A DNA stretch of 64,000 bases from Gemmatirosa kalamazoonensis (GCF_000522985.1 NZ_CP007128.1:2898220-2962219), one strand, 5' to 3'. Shown: positions 25,284-35,325, counted from the first letter of the stretch. Notes: generated from the letters alone by a model not told the origin. Translations and numbers: made by a program.

Positions 25284-27030
25284 TGGCGGTCTCCTGGAGC
25301 GCCGAGCGCTCGACGCGATGATAGAGCGGCGGGCACGCGGCCTCGAACCGGGCGCGCGAGATCACGACGTCGCCAGGGCCGTCCGGCAGCTCGACGAGCG
25401 ACGCGAGGAACTCGCGCGCCGGCGTGTTGCGCGCGGTGGGCGCATAGTCGACCACGACCTCGTTCACGTCGTACGTGTCGAACAGCGTGCGCAGCGTGGC
25501 GTGCTCGATGCGCCGCGCGAAGGCCCGGCAGCTCATCACCCACCGCTCGACGCGCACGCGGTTCGACTCGAGCGTGCCGGTGAGCACGGCGATCTTGCCG
25601 AGCGACCCGAACTTGTCGCCGTAGCTCACGGTCATCACCAGCGAGTCGGCGCGCGCGCGGAGCGCCGCCCAATCCGCCTCGAGATACCGTCCGCCGTTCG
25701 TGTTGAACTGGTTCGTCTTGTTGATCAACTCGAAGGCGCGCGTGTCGGCCGCGCCGTCGCCGACCGCGAACGACACAGTCGCCCCGAGGCTCGCCGCGAA
25801 CGCCTCGTCGTCCTGTTCGCCGGCGGACTGCTCGAACGCCTGCGCGTTGCGCAGGCTCTCGCGGCGCAGCGCGTCCTCGGCCTGCAGCGCGGGCCGGCCG
25901 AACAGATCGCGCAGCTCGTGCAGCAGGGCGAGCACCGCGTCCGGATCGTCCTTCGGGAACAGCCGGCACTCCACGTCGGGATGCCGGCTCTGCACCTCGG
26001 CGATCTCGAGCGGGCTGTCGTCGACGAACACCAGGCTGTCGGCGCCCACGTTCCACGCGCGCAGCACCGCGTCGATCGACTTCGACTTCGAGCCCCAGTT
26101 GGCGAGCAACGGGAACACCCGGTCGCGCGGCAGCGCGATGTCGGCGCGCCGGAACGCCTCCTCGACGATCGATTCGTCGTTCTTCGTCGCCACCGCGACG
26201 AGCACCCCGCTGTCGGCGAGCGACGCGACGAACTGCTGATAGAGGCCGTGCACCTGCGCGTGATGCTCGAGGTCCCACGCGACGCCGGCGACGCCCACGT
26301 CGCCGAGGATCCCGAGCCACACCGTGTCGTCGAGATCCGTGACGAGCCCCTTCTTCGGCGCGCGCGGAAGCAGCAGCGTCGCGAGGCTCGCCGCGACGGC
26401 GTCGGCGTGCGGCTGCGCGTACGGCAGGCCCGTGGCGAGCTCCGACTTCACGCTGAGGCGGTCGCCCATCGGCGACGTGGTGGCCAGCGCGCGCTCGCTC
26501 ACCACGCGGATGGCGGGGCTCGACGACAGCGCGGCGGCGAACTGCGCGAGCGCCGCCCGCAGCTGCAGCTCGAACGCGCTGGCCTGCTGCCCGACGGTGA
26601 ACGCGATCGGCGGCAGCGGCAGCGTGGGGAGGCACACCGCGACCGGCGTGCGCTCGCTCGCCGCGGCGAGCTCCGTGCCGAGCCGACCGAATGCGGCGCG
26701 GGCCGTCTGGAGCACGTCGTCGAGCACCGCCGGGGCCCAGCCGCCGCTCTCGCGCAGCCCGAGGCGGCGGTCGAGATCCTGCCACTCGATCACCACCGCG
26801 AGGCCCGCGCTCCGCGCGCCGCCGTCCGCGGCTCGGCGCACGTTGCCCAGCAGGTCGCCGTAGCGCCCGACCTCCAGCTCCACACGCGCGGTGGAGAGCC
26901 GCTGCTGGAGGTGCGCCGTGAGGAACGTCGCGAGATGGAGCGGCGTGAACCCAGTGGCCAGGCCGAACGGGCGAGCGTCCGGGAGCTCCCGGCGGGATCG
27001 GATGACTTGGAGTGCCTCGATCAGCTTCAT
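25276..27030 (-). CDS. FkbH-like HAD-superfamily protein (glyceryl-ACP loading)
   Basis: This 584-residue multidomain protein has an N-terminal region of about 220 residues resembling the SGNH-like part of FkbH proteins. A HAD phosphatase domain starts at GLVTDLDDTVWLGILGD (about 227-243), carrying the nucleophile Asp pair, with GVLVAVATKNDESIVEEAF and SLVFVDDSPLEIAEV supplying motifs II-IV. The C-terminal region has a GNAT-like domain (INKTNQFNTNGGRY, TVSYGDKFGSLGKIAVL, WVMSCRAFARRIEHA). The whole order matches FkbH of macrolide clusters, which forms D-glyceryl-S-ACP from 1,3-bisphosphoglycerate. The gene is followed by its ACP with an 8-bp overlap. The setting within a glycan locus suggests glyceryl decoration of a polysaccharide or lipid. 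Confidence 0.88.
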   Translation of the reverse strand: MKLIEALQVIRSRRELPDARPFGLATGFTPLHLATFLTAHLQQRLSTARVELEVGRYGDLLGNVRRAADGGARSAGLAVVIEWQDLDRRLGLRESGGWAPAVLDDVLQTARAAFGRLGTELAAASERTPVAVCLPTLPLPPIAFTVGQQASAFELQLRAALAQFAAALSSSPAIRVVSERALATTSPMGDRLSVKSELATGLPYAQPHADAVAASLATLLLPRAPKKGLVTDLDDTVWLGILGDVGVAGVAWDLEHHAQVHGLYQQFVASLADSGVLVAVATKNDESIVEEAFRRADIALPRDRVFPLLANWGSKSKSIDAVLRAWNVGADSLVFVDDSPLEIAEVQSRHPDVECRLFPKDDPDAVLALLHELRDLFGRPALQAEDALRRESLRNAQAFEQSAGEQDDEAFAASLGATVSFAVGDGAADTRAFELINKTNQFNTNGGRYLEADWAALRARADSLVMTVSYGDKFGSLGKIAVLTGTLESNRVRVERWVMSCRAFARRIEHATLRTLFDTYDVNEVVVDYAPTARNTPAREFLASLVELPDGPGDVVISRARFEAACPPLYHRVERSALQETANG

Positions 27031-27174
27031 GGCGCGCGCTGGGGGGCGTCTCCCCGACGGACGGCACGTGCGCCAGCGCGGGGGTGACAGGAGGGACGTC
27101 GAGCGGCCTCGCTGGAATGTACTCGACCGCCGGAACTCCCGAAAATCGCCGAGCCGGCCGCCGTCTCCCGACCG

Positions 27175-28977
27175 TCAGCCCCCGAGCACCACGCTCTCGT
27201 TCACCGGTCGGAAGCGATACGCCTCGCCGGCCTGGTTGAAGAACCCCTCGTTGGACGCCGGCGGCAGGTCCGCGCCGAAGTAGTGGCGCAACACGTTGCG
27301 GAAGATGTTGACGTGCGTGGTCGAATCCTCGAACATGGCCGCGCCACCGTCCGGCATGTAGAACGCCGCGAATGCGCCGAGCCGCTCGGCGGCGATGCTG
27401 TCGGTGGGCAGCTTGGCGTCCACTGCCCACCCGCGGCTCAGCGTGCCGTGGTCGCCGATCACGATGACGATCGGCGCCACGGGAGAGCGGCGGAAGAGCG
27501 CCTCGACGAGCGCGAGCACCTGCGCGTTGCTGCACTGCAGCACGCCGAGGAAACCGGCCCGCGGCCCGGGCATCCCCATACGCTCGCCGATCACCACGCC
27601 GCCGGGGTTGACCGGTCGGCATGCGCTGTCCAGCACGATCGGCTGATGCGGCAGCATGAAGTGCGCGAAGGTGAACGTCGGCGCGCTGTCCCCCGGCACG
27701 TCGCGCAGTCGGCGGAACTCGTCCAGCACGAAGCGCCCACCGTAGCCGCCGTGCAGCGCGCGGAACTTCGAGAGCAGCGTGGACTCGAACATCACGCGCC
27801 GCAGCTCGCTGCGTTGGAACTCGGCCCGCACGTCGATGCGGGGCGGTCCCGGGTACACGTAGTCGGCGAGCGGGCTGTCGCGCGTGAACTCCACCCATTC
27901 CGTGGGGAAGAGCAGAAAGCGGTAGCCGCGCTCCTTCAGAAAGCGCGCGACGCGATTCTCCCGGGTCAGCGCCGTCACGATGGTGTTGTCGACGCTGTTC
28001 GGCGGGACGTCGCGCGCGAGCAACGTATCGTGCTCGAAGTTCAGCACCGACGACAGCGACAGCAGGGTCGAGACGTAGTTGGAGCGGACGTGCTTCGGGA
28101 TGGTGAAGCCGAGCGCCCGTAGGCTGTCGACGAAGCGCGAGTTGTCGTAGCCGAACTTCGTGCGCAGCACCGCGGCGTTCGGGTAGCCGTCGAGGACGAT
28201 GAGATAGATGTCGCGCTTCGGCCCCACGGCGGTGCGCGCGGGGTCGGTCCGCACCGGCGTCTGCAAAGCGCGCCAGATGGCGCTGCGCTCGACCCGCGCG
28301 CGACTGCCGACGTTCGCCCGCGCCACCCGCATCGCGGCGCTCACGACGAGCAGCACCCCGGCGAGAAAGAGCACGTGCGCGACGCCGTCGAGCGTCCACC
28401 GCCGCCGCCGCACGGCGAGCCACAGCGGCGCCACCGAGCCGATGAGCCACATCGGACCCAACACCGCGCTGCGCGCGAGGGGGCCCGCGATCGGCGCGAG
28501 CGCGTTCTGGAACGGAATGAAGTAGAAGGTCCACGCGACCGCCACCGCGGTGAGCAGCGCGCCGCGTGCGAGCGGCGCGTCGCGGCCGAGCGCTCGGGCG
28601 ACGGCCGCCCCGAGCGCGAGCACGGCGAGCGTGAGCCCCAGCACCACCGCGACGATGAGCGCCAGGTCGCCCATGCTGTACGTGCCCACCGTGCGTGTCA
28701 CGACGTGGAGGGTGGGGAAGACCGCGAGGAGCGCCGGGTACAGCGCTGCGACGCGGACGCCCGAAGCCGGCTCCGTGCGGCGCTCGGCGGGGCGCTCGTG
28801 CCGTTCCGGGGGCGCGTCGACGGTCGGCGACAGTCGCCCGACGGCCGTCGGGGAGGCGGCGGTCAGCGCCGCCGGGTCGGAGCCGCGCCCAGTGCGCTCG
28901 AGACGCATTGGTCTGCCCGCATCGGGGAGGTCGTGACGAGTCCGTGGCGTTCGGGGCGACGGTAATGTCGCTGTCAC
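27175..28977 (-). CDS. Membrane-bound alkaline-phosphatase-superfamily protein (sulfatase/phosphoglycerol-transferase-like)
   Basis: This 600-residue protein has a polar N-terminus, about six hydrophobic helices between residues 75 and 220, then a periplasmic catalytic domain. The domain opens with [18 protein letters not shown] and has [19 protein letters not shown] where the nucleophilic Ser/Thr should sit, [19 protein letters not shown], and [13 protein letters not shown], the metal-binding DHG of sulfatase and LtaS-like enzymes. The first motif has DGYPN where many relatives have ExSxxG or DxLR, so substrate class is uncertain. It may transfer or remove phosphoglycerol or phosphoethanolamine on an envelope glycan. 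The GTG at 28977 gives the full frame; the ATG at 28908 is also possible. Confidence 0.7.
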   Translation of the reverse strand: MTATLPSPRTPRTRHDLPDAGRPMRLERTGRGSDPAALTAASPTAVGRLSPTVDAPPERHERPAERRTEPASGVRVAALYPALLAVFPTLHVVTRTVGTYSMGDLALIVAVVLGLTLAVLALGAAVARALGRDAPLARGALLTAVAVAWTFYFIPFQNALAPIAGPLARSAVLGPMWLIGSVAPLWLAVRRRRWTLDGVAHVLFLAGVLLVVSAAMRVARANVGSRARVERSAIWRALQTPVRTDPARTAVGPKRDIYLIVLDGYPNAAVLRTKFGYDNSRFVDSLRALGFTIPKHVRSNYVSTLLSLSSVLNFEHDTLLARDVPPNSVDNTIVTALTRENRVARFLKERGYRFLLFPTEWVEFTRDSPLADYVYPGPPRIDVRAEFQRSELRRVMFESTLLSKFRALHGGYGGRFVLDEFRRLRDVPGDSAPTFTFAHFMLPHQPIVLDSACRPVNPGGVVIGERMGMPGPRAGFLGVLQCSNAQVLALVEALFRRSPVAPIVIVIGDHGTLSRGWAVDAKLPTDSIAAERLGAFAAFYMPDGGAAMFEDSTTHVNIFRNVLRHYFGADLPPASNEGFFNQAGEAYRFRPVNESVVLGG

Positions 28978-29028
28978 GAGTCTGTCAACGAGCGGGGCGT
29001 GCCCCGCATCACATTCCCCGAGGGGTCG

Positions 29029-30315
29029 TCAGCTCACCTTGCGCGTCTTCCGCCGCAGGAAGTCCATGAGGATGAACTGCCCGAGCGTCATCGTGTTCGT
29101 GAAGTACGCCTTGCCGCGGCTGATCTCCGAGACGCGCTTGACGAACTCCACGAGTGCGCGGTCGCGGGCGAGCATGAACGTGTTGATGACGATCCCCGCG
29201 CGCCGGCAGTCGGCGACCTCGCGCAGCGTCTGCGCGATGACCTGCGCGTCGAGCCCCATCGAGTTCTTGTACACCATGCCGTTGGGCATGGTGAGCGCGC
29301 TCGGCTTGCCGTCGGTGATCATCACGATCTGCCGCATGTCCTTCTTCTGCGCGAGCAGGATGCGGCGCGCGAGCTTGAGGCCCTCGGCGGTGTTCGTGTG
29401 GTACGGGCCGACCTGCGCGTGTGCGAGACGGGCCAGCGGGATCTCCTCGGCCGAGTCGTGGAAGAGCACCACGCGGATGGAGTCACCGGGAAACTGCGTG
29501 CGGATGAGGTGCGTGAGCGCGAGCGCGACCTTCTTCGCCGGCGTGAAGCGGTCCTCGCCGTAGAGGATCATCGAGTGCGACGTATCGAGCATCAGCACCG
29601 TCGCACAGCTCGATCGATACTCTGCCTGCCGCACCATGAGATCCGGGTAGTCGAGGTCCATCGGCACCTCGATCTTGCCCGTGCGGGCGAGGGAGTTCAT
29701 GAGCGTCGCGTTCACGTCGAGGTTCAGCACGTCGCCGAACTCGTACGCCTTCGACACGCCGTCGGCCTCGATGCCGGTGGCGAGGTACGGCGTGTCGTGG
29801 CTGCCGACGCTCGACTTGCCCACCGCGCCGAGGATGTGGCGCAGCGTCTTGTAGCCGAGGAAGTCGATTCCCTTGTCGGTGAGCTGGAACTGCACGTCCT
29901 TGCTCGCCTTGTGACTCAGGCTGCCGCGCCCGGTGACCGGCTGCTGCGTGCTCGGCATCTGCGGCGGCGCCTGCACGTTGAGGTAGCCTTCGGCGGTGAG
30001 CCGCTGCACGATCTGGTCGAGGAGCTGCGCGAGGCTCGCCTCCGCGTCGCTCCCCTCCTGCGCGTCGCCGCGCAGTGCCTCGAGCATCTCGGGCGTGAAC
30101 TGCCCGCTCTCCATGAGCGCCTCGAGGATCGCCTGACGCAGCGCGTCGAGCGAGCGGTCGGCCTCGTCGCCCGTCTCCCCCCAGTACGGGTGGTAGTGCG
30201 GGCCACCCGCGAATCCCGAGTCGAGCAGGAAGTCGGCGAGCTTGTCGAGCAGCGACTGCAGGTCGACCGCGTCGGCGAGCTCCGGGCTGTACTTCGTGTA
30301 CGTGTGAAATCGCAT
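29029..30315 (-). CDS. VWA-domain protein (MoxR-associated type)
   Basis: This is a 428-residue cytoplasmic protein. The C-terminal von Willebrand A domain has an intact MIDAS: DTSHSM (the DxSxS motif), a conserved Thr in the middle loop ([13 protein letters not shown]) and ITDGKPS, giving Mg-dependent ligand binding. The N-terminal 200 residues are acidic and helical and resemble the CoxE/YeaD-type extension. Such proteins work with MoxR AAA+ ATPases in metal-insertion or protein-assembly chaperone systems; the matching MoxR gene is at 36033-37520, about 6 kb away on the same strand. The start is ATG 30315, as upstream frame sequence is not conserved-looking. Substrate is unknown. Confidence 0.85.
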   Translation of the reverse strand: MRFHTYTKYSPELADAVDLQSLLDKLADFLLDSGFAGGPHYHPYWGETGDEADRSLDALRQAILEALMESGQFTPEMLEALRGDAQEGSDAEASLAQLLDQIVQRLTAEGYLNVQAPPQMPSTQQPVTGRGSLSHKASKDVQFQLTDKGIDFLGYKTLRHILGAVGKSSVGSHDTPYLATGIEADGVSKAYEFGDVLNLDVNATLMNSLARTGKIEVPMDLDYPDLMVRQAEYRSSCATVLMLDTSHSMILYGEDRFTPAKKVALALTHLIRTQFPGDSIRVVLFHDSAEEIPLARLAHAQVGPYHTNTAEGLKLARRILLAQKKDMRQIVMITDGKPSALTMPNGMVYKNSMGLDAQVIAQTLREVADCRRAGIVINTFMLARDRALVEFVKRVSEISRGKAYFTNTMTLGQFILMDFLRRKTRKVS

Positions 30316-30400
30316 GGCCGGAAGTTGGCAGCGATGGGGGCGCCGTGCAGGCGATACTGCATGGTGGGCTGATACACTTCGGGGGGCAAGGTCCCGGCCC

Positions 30401-30433
30401 CGGCATCCCGAGCGCAGCGAAGGACGCGACCTC
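30401..30433. repeat. Copy of a short dispersed repeat encoding HPERSEGR in one frame
   Basis: The sequence CATCCCGAGCGCAGCGAAGG inside this segment, read in one frame, gives HPERSEGR. From memory, the same motif recurs between genes in many unrelated GC-rich bacteria. It lies between the VWA gene and the MFS start, inside the spurious upstream extension of the MFS frame, which supports a start at or after 30449. Confidence 0.5.
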
Positions 30434-30448
30434 CATTTCTCGATCGCC

Positions 30449-31663
30449 TTGAACCCGTTCGCGCCGCTCGTACGCCACCGCAACTTCCGCATCTTCTGGT
30501 CCGGGCAGACGCTGTCGCTCGTCGGCACGTGGATGCAGGTGATGGCCGAAGGATGGCTCGCGCTGGAGCTGACGAACAACGCGTTCCTCGTCGGCGTCGT
30601 CGCCTCCGCCGCGTCGCTCCCCGTGCTGCTGCTCTCGTTCATCGCCGGCGTGGTGATCGATCGCGTGAACCGCCTGCGGGTGGTGCAGGCGATGCAGGCG
30701 CTCATGCTCTGCCAGGCGACGGCGCTGTGGGTGCTCACGCTCACCGGGCACCTTACGATCGGCTGGCTCATCGGGCTCGCGTTCGCGAACGGCGTGTTCA
30801 GCGCGTTCGAGATCCCGTCGCGGCAGTCGCTCGTCGTGGAGCTCGTCGGCCGCGAGGATCTCGGCTCGGCGATCGCGCTGAACTCGAGTGGGTTCAACCT
30901 CGCCCGCGTGGTGGGGCCGGCGTTGGGCGCGGCCGTCATCGCGGCGTTAGGCATCGCGTGGTGCTTCGCGGTGAATGCGGCGAGCTACCTGGCGGTGCTC
31001 GTCGGGCTCTTCATGGTGCGGCTGCCGGAGCGCGAGCGCGCCGCTCCGAAGGGCTCACCGCTGGCCGGGCTGCAGGAGGGGTTCGCCTACATCTGGCACA
31101 CGCCGGACGTGCGCGCCCTCATGACGATGGTGCTCGTCTTCTCGGTGTTCGGCGTGCCATACCTCACGCTCATGCCCGTGGTTGCACGCGATCTGCTCGG
31201 CCTCGGCGCGAGCGGGTACGGGGTGCTGCTCGCGGCGGTCGGCGTCGGTGGGTTCGCGGGGGCACTCTTCATCGCCGGCGCGGGCACGCGGTTGCCGCGC
31301 ACACGGACGCTGGTGGCGGCGTCGGCCCTGTACGCGATCCTGCTCGCCGTGTTCTCGTTCGTGCGGTGGGTGCCGGCGGCGCGCGCGCTGCTGCTGGCGA
31401 TCGGATTCGCGATGATCTGCAACGGCGCGTTGGCGAACGGGCTGCTCCAGTCGCGCGTGCCCGACGTGCTTCGAGGCCGGCTGATGGCCGCGTACTCGTT
31501 CGCCGTCGTCGGTATGGCGCAGGTGGCAGGCTCCCTCATGGCCGGTGCCGTCGCTCGCGCCGCCGGGGCGGCGTGGGCGATTCGTGGCGGCAGCGCCGTC
31601 ATGCTCGGCTACGGCTTGTGGGAGTACGCGCATCGTGCGCGGCGGTGGTCCATCGACCAGTGA
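30449..31663 (+). CDS. MFS transporter (DHA3/enterobactin-exporter-like)
   Basis: This is a 404-residue inner-membrane protein with about 12 hydrophobic helices. The N-terminus (NPFAPLVRHRNFRIFWSGQTLSLVGTWMQ) is the classic entry of the DHA3 group of major facilitator proteins, and motif A-like residues follow (GVVIDRVNRLRVVQ). EIPSRQSLVVELVGREDLGSAIALNSSGFNLARVVGPALGAAV is also typical of this branch, which exports siderophores or drugs. The start is taken as TTG at 30449. A frame extension to 30314 would translate through a dispersed repeat and overlap the VWA start. A hairpin follows the stop. The substrate cannot be inferred. Confidence 0.88.
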   Translation: MNPFAPLVRHRNFRIFWSGQTLSLVGTWMQVMAEGWLALELTNNAFLVGVVASAASLPVLLLSFIAGVVIDRVNRLRVVQAMQALMLCQATALWVLTLTGHLTIGWLIGLAFANGVFSAFEIPSRQSLVVELVGREDLGSAIALNSSGFNLARVVGPALGAAVIAALGIAWCFAVNAASYLAVLVGLFMVRLPERERAAPKGSPLAGLQEGFAYIWHTPDVRALMTMVLVFSVFGVPYLTLMPVVARDLLGLGASGYGVLLAAVGVGGFAGALFIAGAGTRLPRTRTLVAASALYAILLAVFSFVRWVPAARALLLAIGFAMICNGALANGLLQSRVPDVLRGRLMAAYSFAVVGMAQVAGSLMAGAVARAAGAAWAIRGGSAVMLGYGLWEYAHRARRWSIDQ

Positions 31664-31694
31664 CCTGTCGCGAGGACGTTGCGCGCCGTCGGGC

Positions 31695-31725
31695 GCCCGC
31701 GCCTTGGCCAATCGGCGGCGCGGGC
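31695..31725 (+). terminator. Hairpin after the MFS gene
   Basis: The arms GCCCGCGCC and GGCGCGGGC form a 9-bp stem with a 13-nt loop, followed by CTAATCTAGG. It is probably a terminator for the MFS gene, 40 bp before the next start. Confidence 0.55.
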
Positions 31726-31767
31726 CTAATCTAGGAGGCGTCGCTCGCTTTCCCCCTCGCTCCCGTA

Positions 31768-33051
31768 ATGGCAGAACGCAGCACCGCAAACGCCCCCGGC
31801 TCGGACGAGGCAGTGATGACGCGTGATTTGCCCTCGTCTGGCCTGACTCCCGCGGTCGGAGCGGAGGTCGACGTGCCGTTGCGGGCCACTGGGGCCGAGG
31901 GCGTCATGCCGGCCCCGGTGGCCGTGGCGCTGCCGGCCGCCTGGCGGCGTTTCTTCACGGTCCCGATCGACGACGTGAAGGGGATTCCCGCGCTGGAAGC
32001 GGTGCGCGGAATCGCCGCGAGCCTCGTCTTCCTGGTGCACTTCCAGGCGGCGTTCGGCCGCCTACTGCTGCCGCGCGGCTCGTCGCCGATGCGCGTCGGA
32101 GCGTACCTGGCGCAGGTCGGCTACCACGGCGTCGACGTGTTCTTCGTCCTCAGCGGCTTCCTGATCTATGGGTCGCTCATGGGACGCCCGACCCGGCTGC
32201 TGACGTTCTTCCGCCGGCGCGTGCGGCGCATCTACCCCACGTTTCTCGCGGTGCTGGGGATCTACCTGCTGCTCGGGTTCGTGTTCCCCGCGCGCAGCAA
32301 GCTGCCGCCCGACGGGACGCTGCTGTACGTGTTGAAGAACGCGCTGCTGCTGCCGGGCGTGTTCAAGGTGAAGCCGATCATCACCGTCGCGTGGTCGCTG
32401 AGCTACGAGATCTTCTTCTACATCGGGCTCGGATGCATCGTCGCCGGCCTGCGCTTGCGCAGCTGGCCGCGGCCCGTGCGCATCGCGTTCGTTCTCGGGT
32501 GGCTGCTGGTGTGGGTGCTGGCCGGCACCTACGTGCAGCACCTGGCGAAGAGCTTCGTGCTCTTCCTGCCGGGAATCCTCGTCTGGGAGATCAGCAGCAT
32601 CGAGCGCGTGCATCGGTGGCTCGGCCGGATTCCGAGTGCGCTCGTTTGGGGCGTGTTCCTGTTCGCCGTGTGCAGCGTGCCGCTGCTCCGCCGACAGCCG
32701 GCGCTCGCGGGCGTGCTCACCGCGTCGCTCACGCCGGCGACGTTGGTGTTCTGCGTGCTCGCCTTCGGCATCGGCGTGTTCGTGCTGTGCGCGAGCAACC
32801 GCACGAGTCCCGTCTCGCGCTCGCTCTCCTCACGACCGCTGCGCGCGATCGGCATCGCGAGCTACTCGTTCTACCTGATTCACGGACTCGTCACGAACAC
32901 CGTGGCGATGGTCTTCTGGGGCCTCGCCGGCCAGCGGCTGTTCGCGAACGGTCCGCTGATCTATGCCGCGCTGATGCCGGTGGTGTATCTCGCGTGCGTG
33001 GCGGGCGCCGTGGCGCTGTTCCAGCTCGTGGAGCGGCCGGCGTCGCTCTGA
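31768..33051 (+). CDS. Acyltransferase-3 family membrane protein (OafA-like)
   Basis: This is a 427-residue inner-membrane acyltransferase. After a roughly 70-residue cytoplasmic N-terminus, the family signature appears as ALEAVRGIAASLVFLVHFQAAFG with the catalytic His of the VFLVHF motif, followed by GVDVFFVLSGFLI. RRRVRRIYPTFLAVLG provides the RxxR-type motif after helix 2. About ten helices are predicted by eye. Members acetylate or succinylate sugars at the outer face of the inner membrane using cytoplasmic acyl-CoA. It is the fourth candidate acyltransferase in the window, although it lies outside the main glycan run. It converges on the hybrid kinase with 15 bp between stops. Confidence 0.88.
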   Translation: MAERSTANAPGSDEAVMTRDLPSSGLTPAVGAEVDVPLRATGAEGVMPAPVAVALPAAWRRFFTVPIDDVKGIPALEAVRGIAASLVFLVHFQAAFGRLLLPRGSSPMRVGAYLAQVGYHGVDVFFVLSGFLIYGSLMGRPTRLLTFFRRRVRRIYPTFLAVLGIYLLLGFVFPARSKLPPDGTLLYVLKNALLLPGVFKVKPIITVAWSLSYEIFFYIGLGCIVAGLRLRSWPRPVRIAFVLGWLLVWVLAGTYVQHLAKSFVLFLPGILVWEISSIERVHRWLGRIPSALVWGVFLFAVCSVPLLRRQPALAGVLTASLTPATLVFCVLAFGIGVFVLCASNRTSPVSRSLSSRPLRAIGIASYSFYLIHGLVTNTVAMVFWGLAGQRLFANGPLIYAALMPVVYLACVAGAVALFQLVERPASL

Positions 33052-33066
33052 CCGGGCAGCGCAACG

Positions 33067-35325
33067 TCAGACCGCGCTGGGCTGCTCCGCGTCGAGCACC
33101 GCGCGCACCTCGGCGCACAGCGTGTCGGGCGTGAACGGCTTCGCGAGCAGCGCCACGTCGTCGCTCGACACCCCGCGGTGCAGCACCTCGTCCTCGGTGT
33201 AGCCGGTCATGAACAGCACCTTCAGCGCATGCCGGTCGCGCGCGAGCAGCTCCGCCAGCTCGCGGCCGCTCATCCCCGGCATCACGACGTCGGTGAGCAG
33301 CAGGTCGATCTCCGGATGGCGCCGCGCGACCTCGATCGCGGACGGCCCGTCGGCGGCGGTGATCACGCGGTAGCCGCGGCGGATGAGCGTCTCGCGCGCG
33401 ATCGCGCGCACGGCCTCCTCGTCCTCCACGAGCAGGATCGTCTCGTCGCCGCCGACGGCGAGCTGCGGTGCCGGCGGCGTGCGGCGCTCCTCGGCCGGCT
33501 CGTCGACGCGCGGCAGGTAGACGGCGAACCGGCTGCCCGCGCCCGGCGCGCTCCACACGCGCACCGCGCCACCCCCCTGCTGCACGATCGCGTACACCGT
33601 CGCGAGACCGAGCCCCGTGCCGCGCGCGCGGTCCTTCGTCGTGAAGAACGGCTCGAAGATGTGTGTCTGCGTCTCGGCGTCCATGCCGACGCCGGTGTCG
33701 CGCACCTCGAGCACGGTCCAGCGGCCCGGCGGCACGTCGGGATGGTGCGCGTCGTCGTGCTCCACGTGCACGTCCGACGTCGAGATCGACAGCACGCCGC
33801 CGTCGGGCATCGCGTCGCGCGCGTTCAGCGCGAGGTTCAGCACCACCTGCTCGACCTGACCGGAGTCGGCGAGCACCGTGCCGGCCGACGGCGAGAGGTC
33901 GCTCTCCAGTCGGATGTGCTCACCGATCATGCGGCCGAGCATCGGCTGCAGTCCTTCCACCACGTCGTTCACGTCGAGCGCGACCGGCTGCATCACGCGG
34001 CCGCGACTGAACGCGAGGATGCGCCCCGTGAGGCCCGCCGCCCGCTGCGCGGCGTCGCGGATGGCGGAGAAGTCCTCGCGCGTCTCGCTCGGCAGCCCCT
34101 CGTCGGAGAGCGCGAGGTCGCAGTAGCCGAGGATCCCCGTGAGCAGATTGTTGAAGTCGTGCGCGATGCCGCCGGCGAACCGGCCTAACGCTTCCATCTT
34201 CTGCGCGCGGCGGAGCTGGTCCTGCGACTCCTGCAGCGCGCGCTCTGCGCGACGTCGCGCCGTCACGTCGAGCGACACCGAGAGGCGCACGGGCTGCCCC
34301 TCGAACTCCGTGATCACCGTGAACACCTCCACCTCGGCGATGGAGCCGTCCTTGTGCCGGTGGCGCCACACGCCGGTGGAGCTGCGCTCGCGGAACCCCT
34401 GCGCCTCCGTGAGCGCGCGCGACACGGCGAGGAACCGCAGCCGCTCCTCCGCCGGCCGCAGGTCGAGCAGCGTGAGATGCGTGAACTCCTCGCGCGTGTA
34501 GCCGTACTCCGCGCACGCCGCGTCGTTCACGGCGAGGATGCGGTGCGTCGCGAACTCGGAGAGGAACAGCGGCAGTGGACACGCCTCGAACAGCAGCTGA
34601 TAGCGCTGCTCGATGCGGCGGAGCGCGGCGGTGCGTGCGTCGATCGTGGCCGCCATCTCGTCGAACGTCGAATCGAGCGAGCCGACGACCCTCCGCCCGA
34701 CGACCGCGGCGAGGCCTAACGCGAGCGCCAGCGCGGCGGCCGTGAGCAGCACGTCCCGCGCGACCTCTCCTCGCACCGCGGCGTCCGCGGCGCGGCGCGG
34801 GACCGCGACCCGCACACGCCATCCCGTGGCCGGTGCCGTCGCGAACGCGGCGAGCCACGGCGCCCCGTCCGATCCCACGACCTCGATGGCCTCGCGCCGG
34901 CCCGCGTCGGGCAATGCCGCGAGATTCGGCATGCGCCGCCCGACCAGCTCCTCGCCGCGCGGGCCGTGGCCGAGCACCACGCCCTGCGCGTCGAGGATCG
35001 TGATGGTGGCTCCGTCGGGCAGGCGCGCGCCGCGGAATGCGTCGGCGATCACGGTGCCCGCGTCCCGTGCGCGGTCGTCGAGCCGCGCGGCCACGAGCCC
35101 CGCGACGTCGAGCGCGCGCCGCCCCGCCTCCACTCGCGCGGCCGTGACCCGCTCGCGGACCCGCAACGCGGTGCCGAGCACGAACGGCGCGGCGACCGCA
35201 CACACCAGCGCGATGAGCAGTCCGCGGACGCCGAGCCGCGGGCGTCGCGAAAACGGTCCGCCCCGAGCCGCCGACGGCGGCCTTCCGGGAGCATGTGATG
35301 TCGCGGCTGACGGCGACTGGGGCAT
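33067..35325 (-). CDS. Hybrid sensor histidine kinase with PAS and receiver domains
   Basis: This is a 752-residue membrane sensor. Transmembrane helix 1 is at about 34-52 and helix 2 at about 188-210, bounding a roughly 135-residue periplasmic sensor with a Cache-like look (TITILDAQGVVLGHGPRGEELVG). A PAS domain follows (YQLLFEACPLPLFLSEF to LSVSLDVTARRRAERAL), then the H box GIAHDFNNLLTG with the phosphorylated His about 388, and ATPase boxes NLALNARDAMP, DTGVGMD and GTGLGLATV. The C-terminal receiver has TILLVEDEEAVR, the phospho-acceptor Asp about 676 in LLLTDVVMPG, and a KPF lysine. No output gene is adjacent, so signal probably passes by phosphorelay or to an unlinked regulator. Confidence 0.92.
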   Translation of the reverse strand: MPQSPSAATSHAPGRPPSAARGGPFSRRPRLGVRGLLIALVCAVAAPFVLGTALRVRERVTAARVEAGRRALDVAGLVAARLDDRARDAGTVIADAFRGARLPDGATITILDAQGVVLGHGPRGEELVGRRMPNLAALPDAGRREAIEVVGSDGAPWLAAFATAPATGWRVRVAVPRRAADAAVRGEVARDVLLTAAALALALGLAAVVGRRVVGSLDSTFDEMAATIDARTAALRRIEQRYQLLFEACPLPLFLSEFATHRILAVNDAACAEYGYTREEFTHLTLLDLRPAEERLRFLAVSRALTEAQGFRERSSTGVWRHRHKDGSIAEVEVFTVITEFEGQPVRLSVSLDVTARRRAERALQESQDQLRRAQKMEALGRFAGGIAHDFNNLLTGILGYCDLALSDEGLPSETREDFSAIRDAAQRAAGLTGRILAFSRGRVMQPVALDVNDVVEGLQPMLGRMIGEHIRLESDLSPSAGTVLADSGQVEQVVLNLALNARDAMPDGGVLSISTSDVHVEHDDAHHPDVPPGRWTVLEVRDTGVGMDAETQTHIFEPFFTTKDRARGTGLGLATVYAIVQQGGGAVRVWSAPGAGSRFAVYLPRVDEPAEERRTPPAPQLAVGGDETILLVEDEEAVRAIARETLIRRGYRVITAADGPSAIEVARRHPEIDLLLTDVVMPGMSGRELAELLARDRHALKVLFMTGYTEDEVLHRGVSSDDVALLAKPFTPDTLCAEVRAVLDAEQPSAV

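Noticed and set aside
30314-30448. N-terminal extension of the MFS transporter to 30314
   Set aside because: It would overlap the VWA start and translate through a dispersed repeat (HPERSEGR) before the normal MFS N-terminus.
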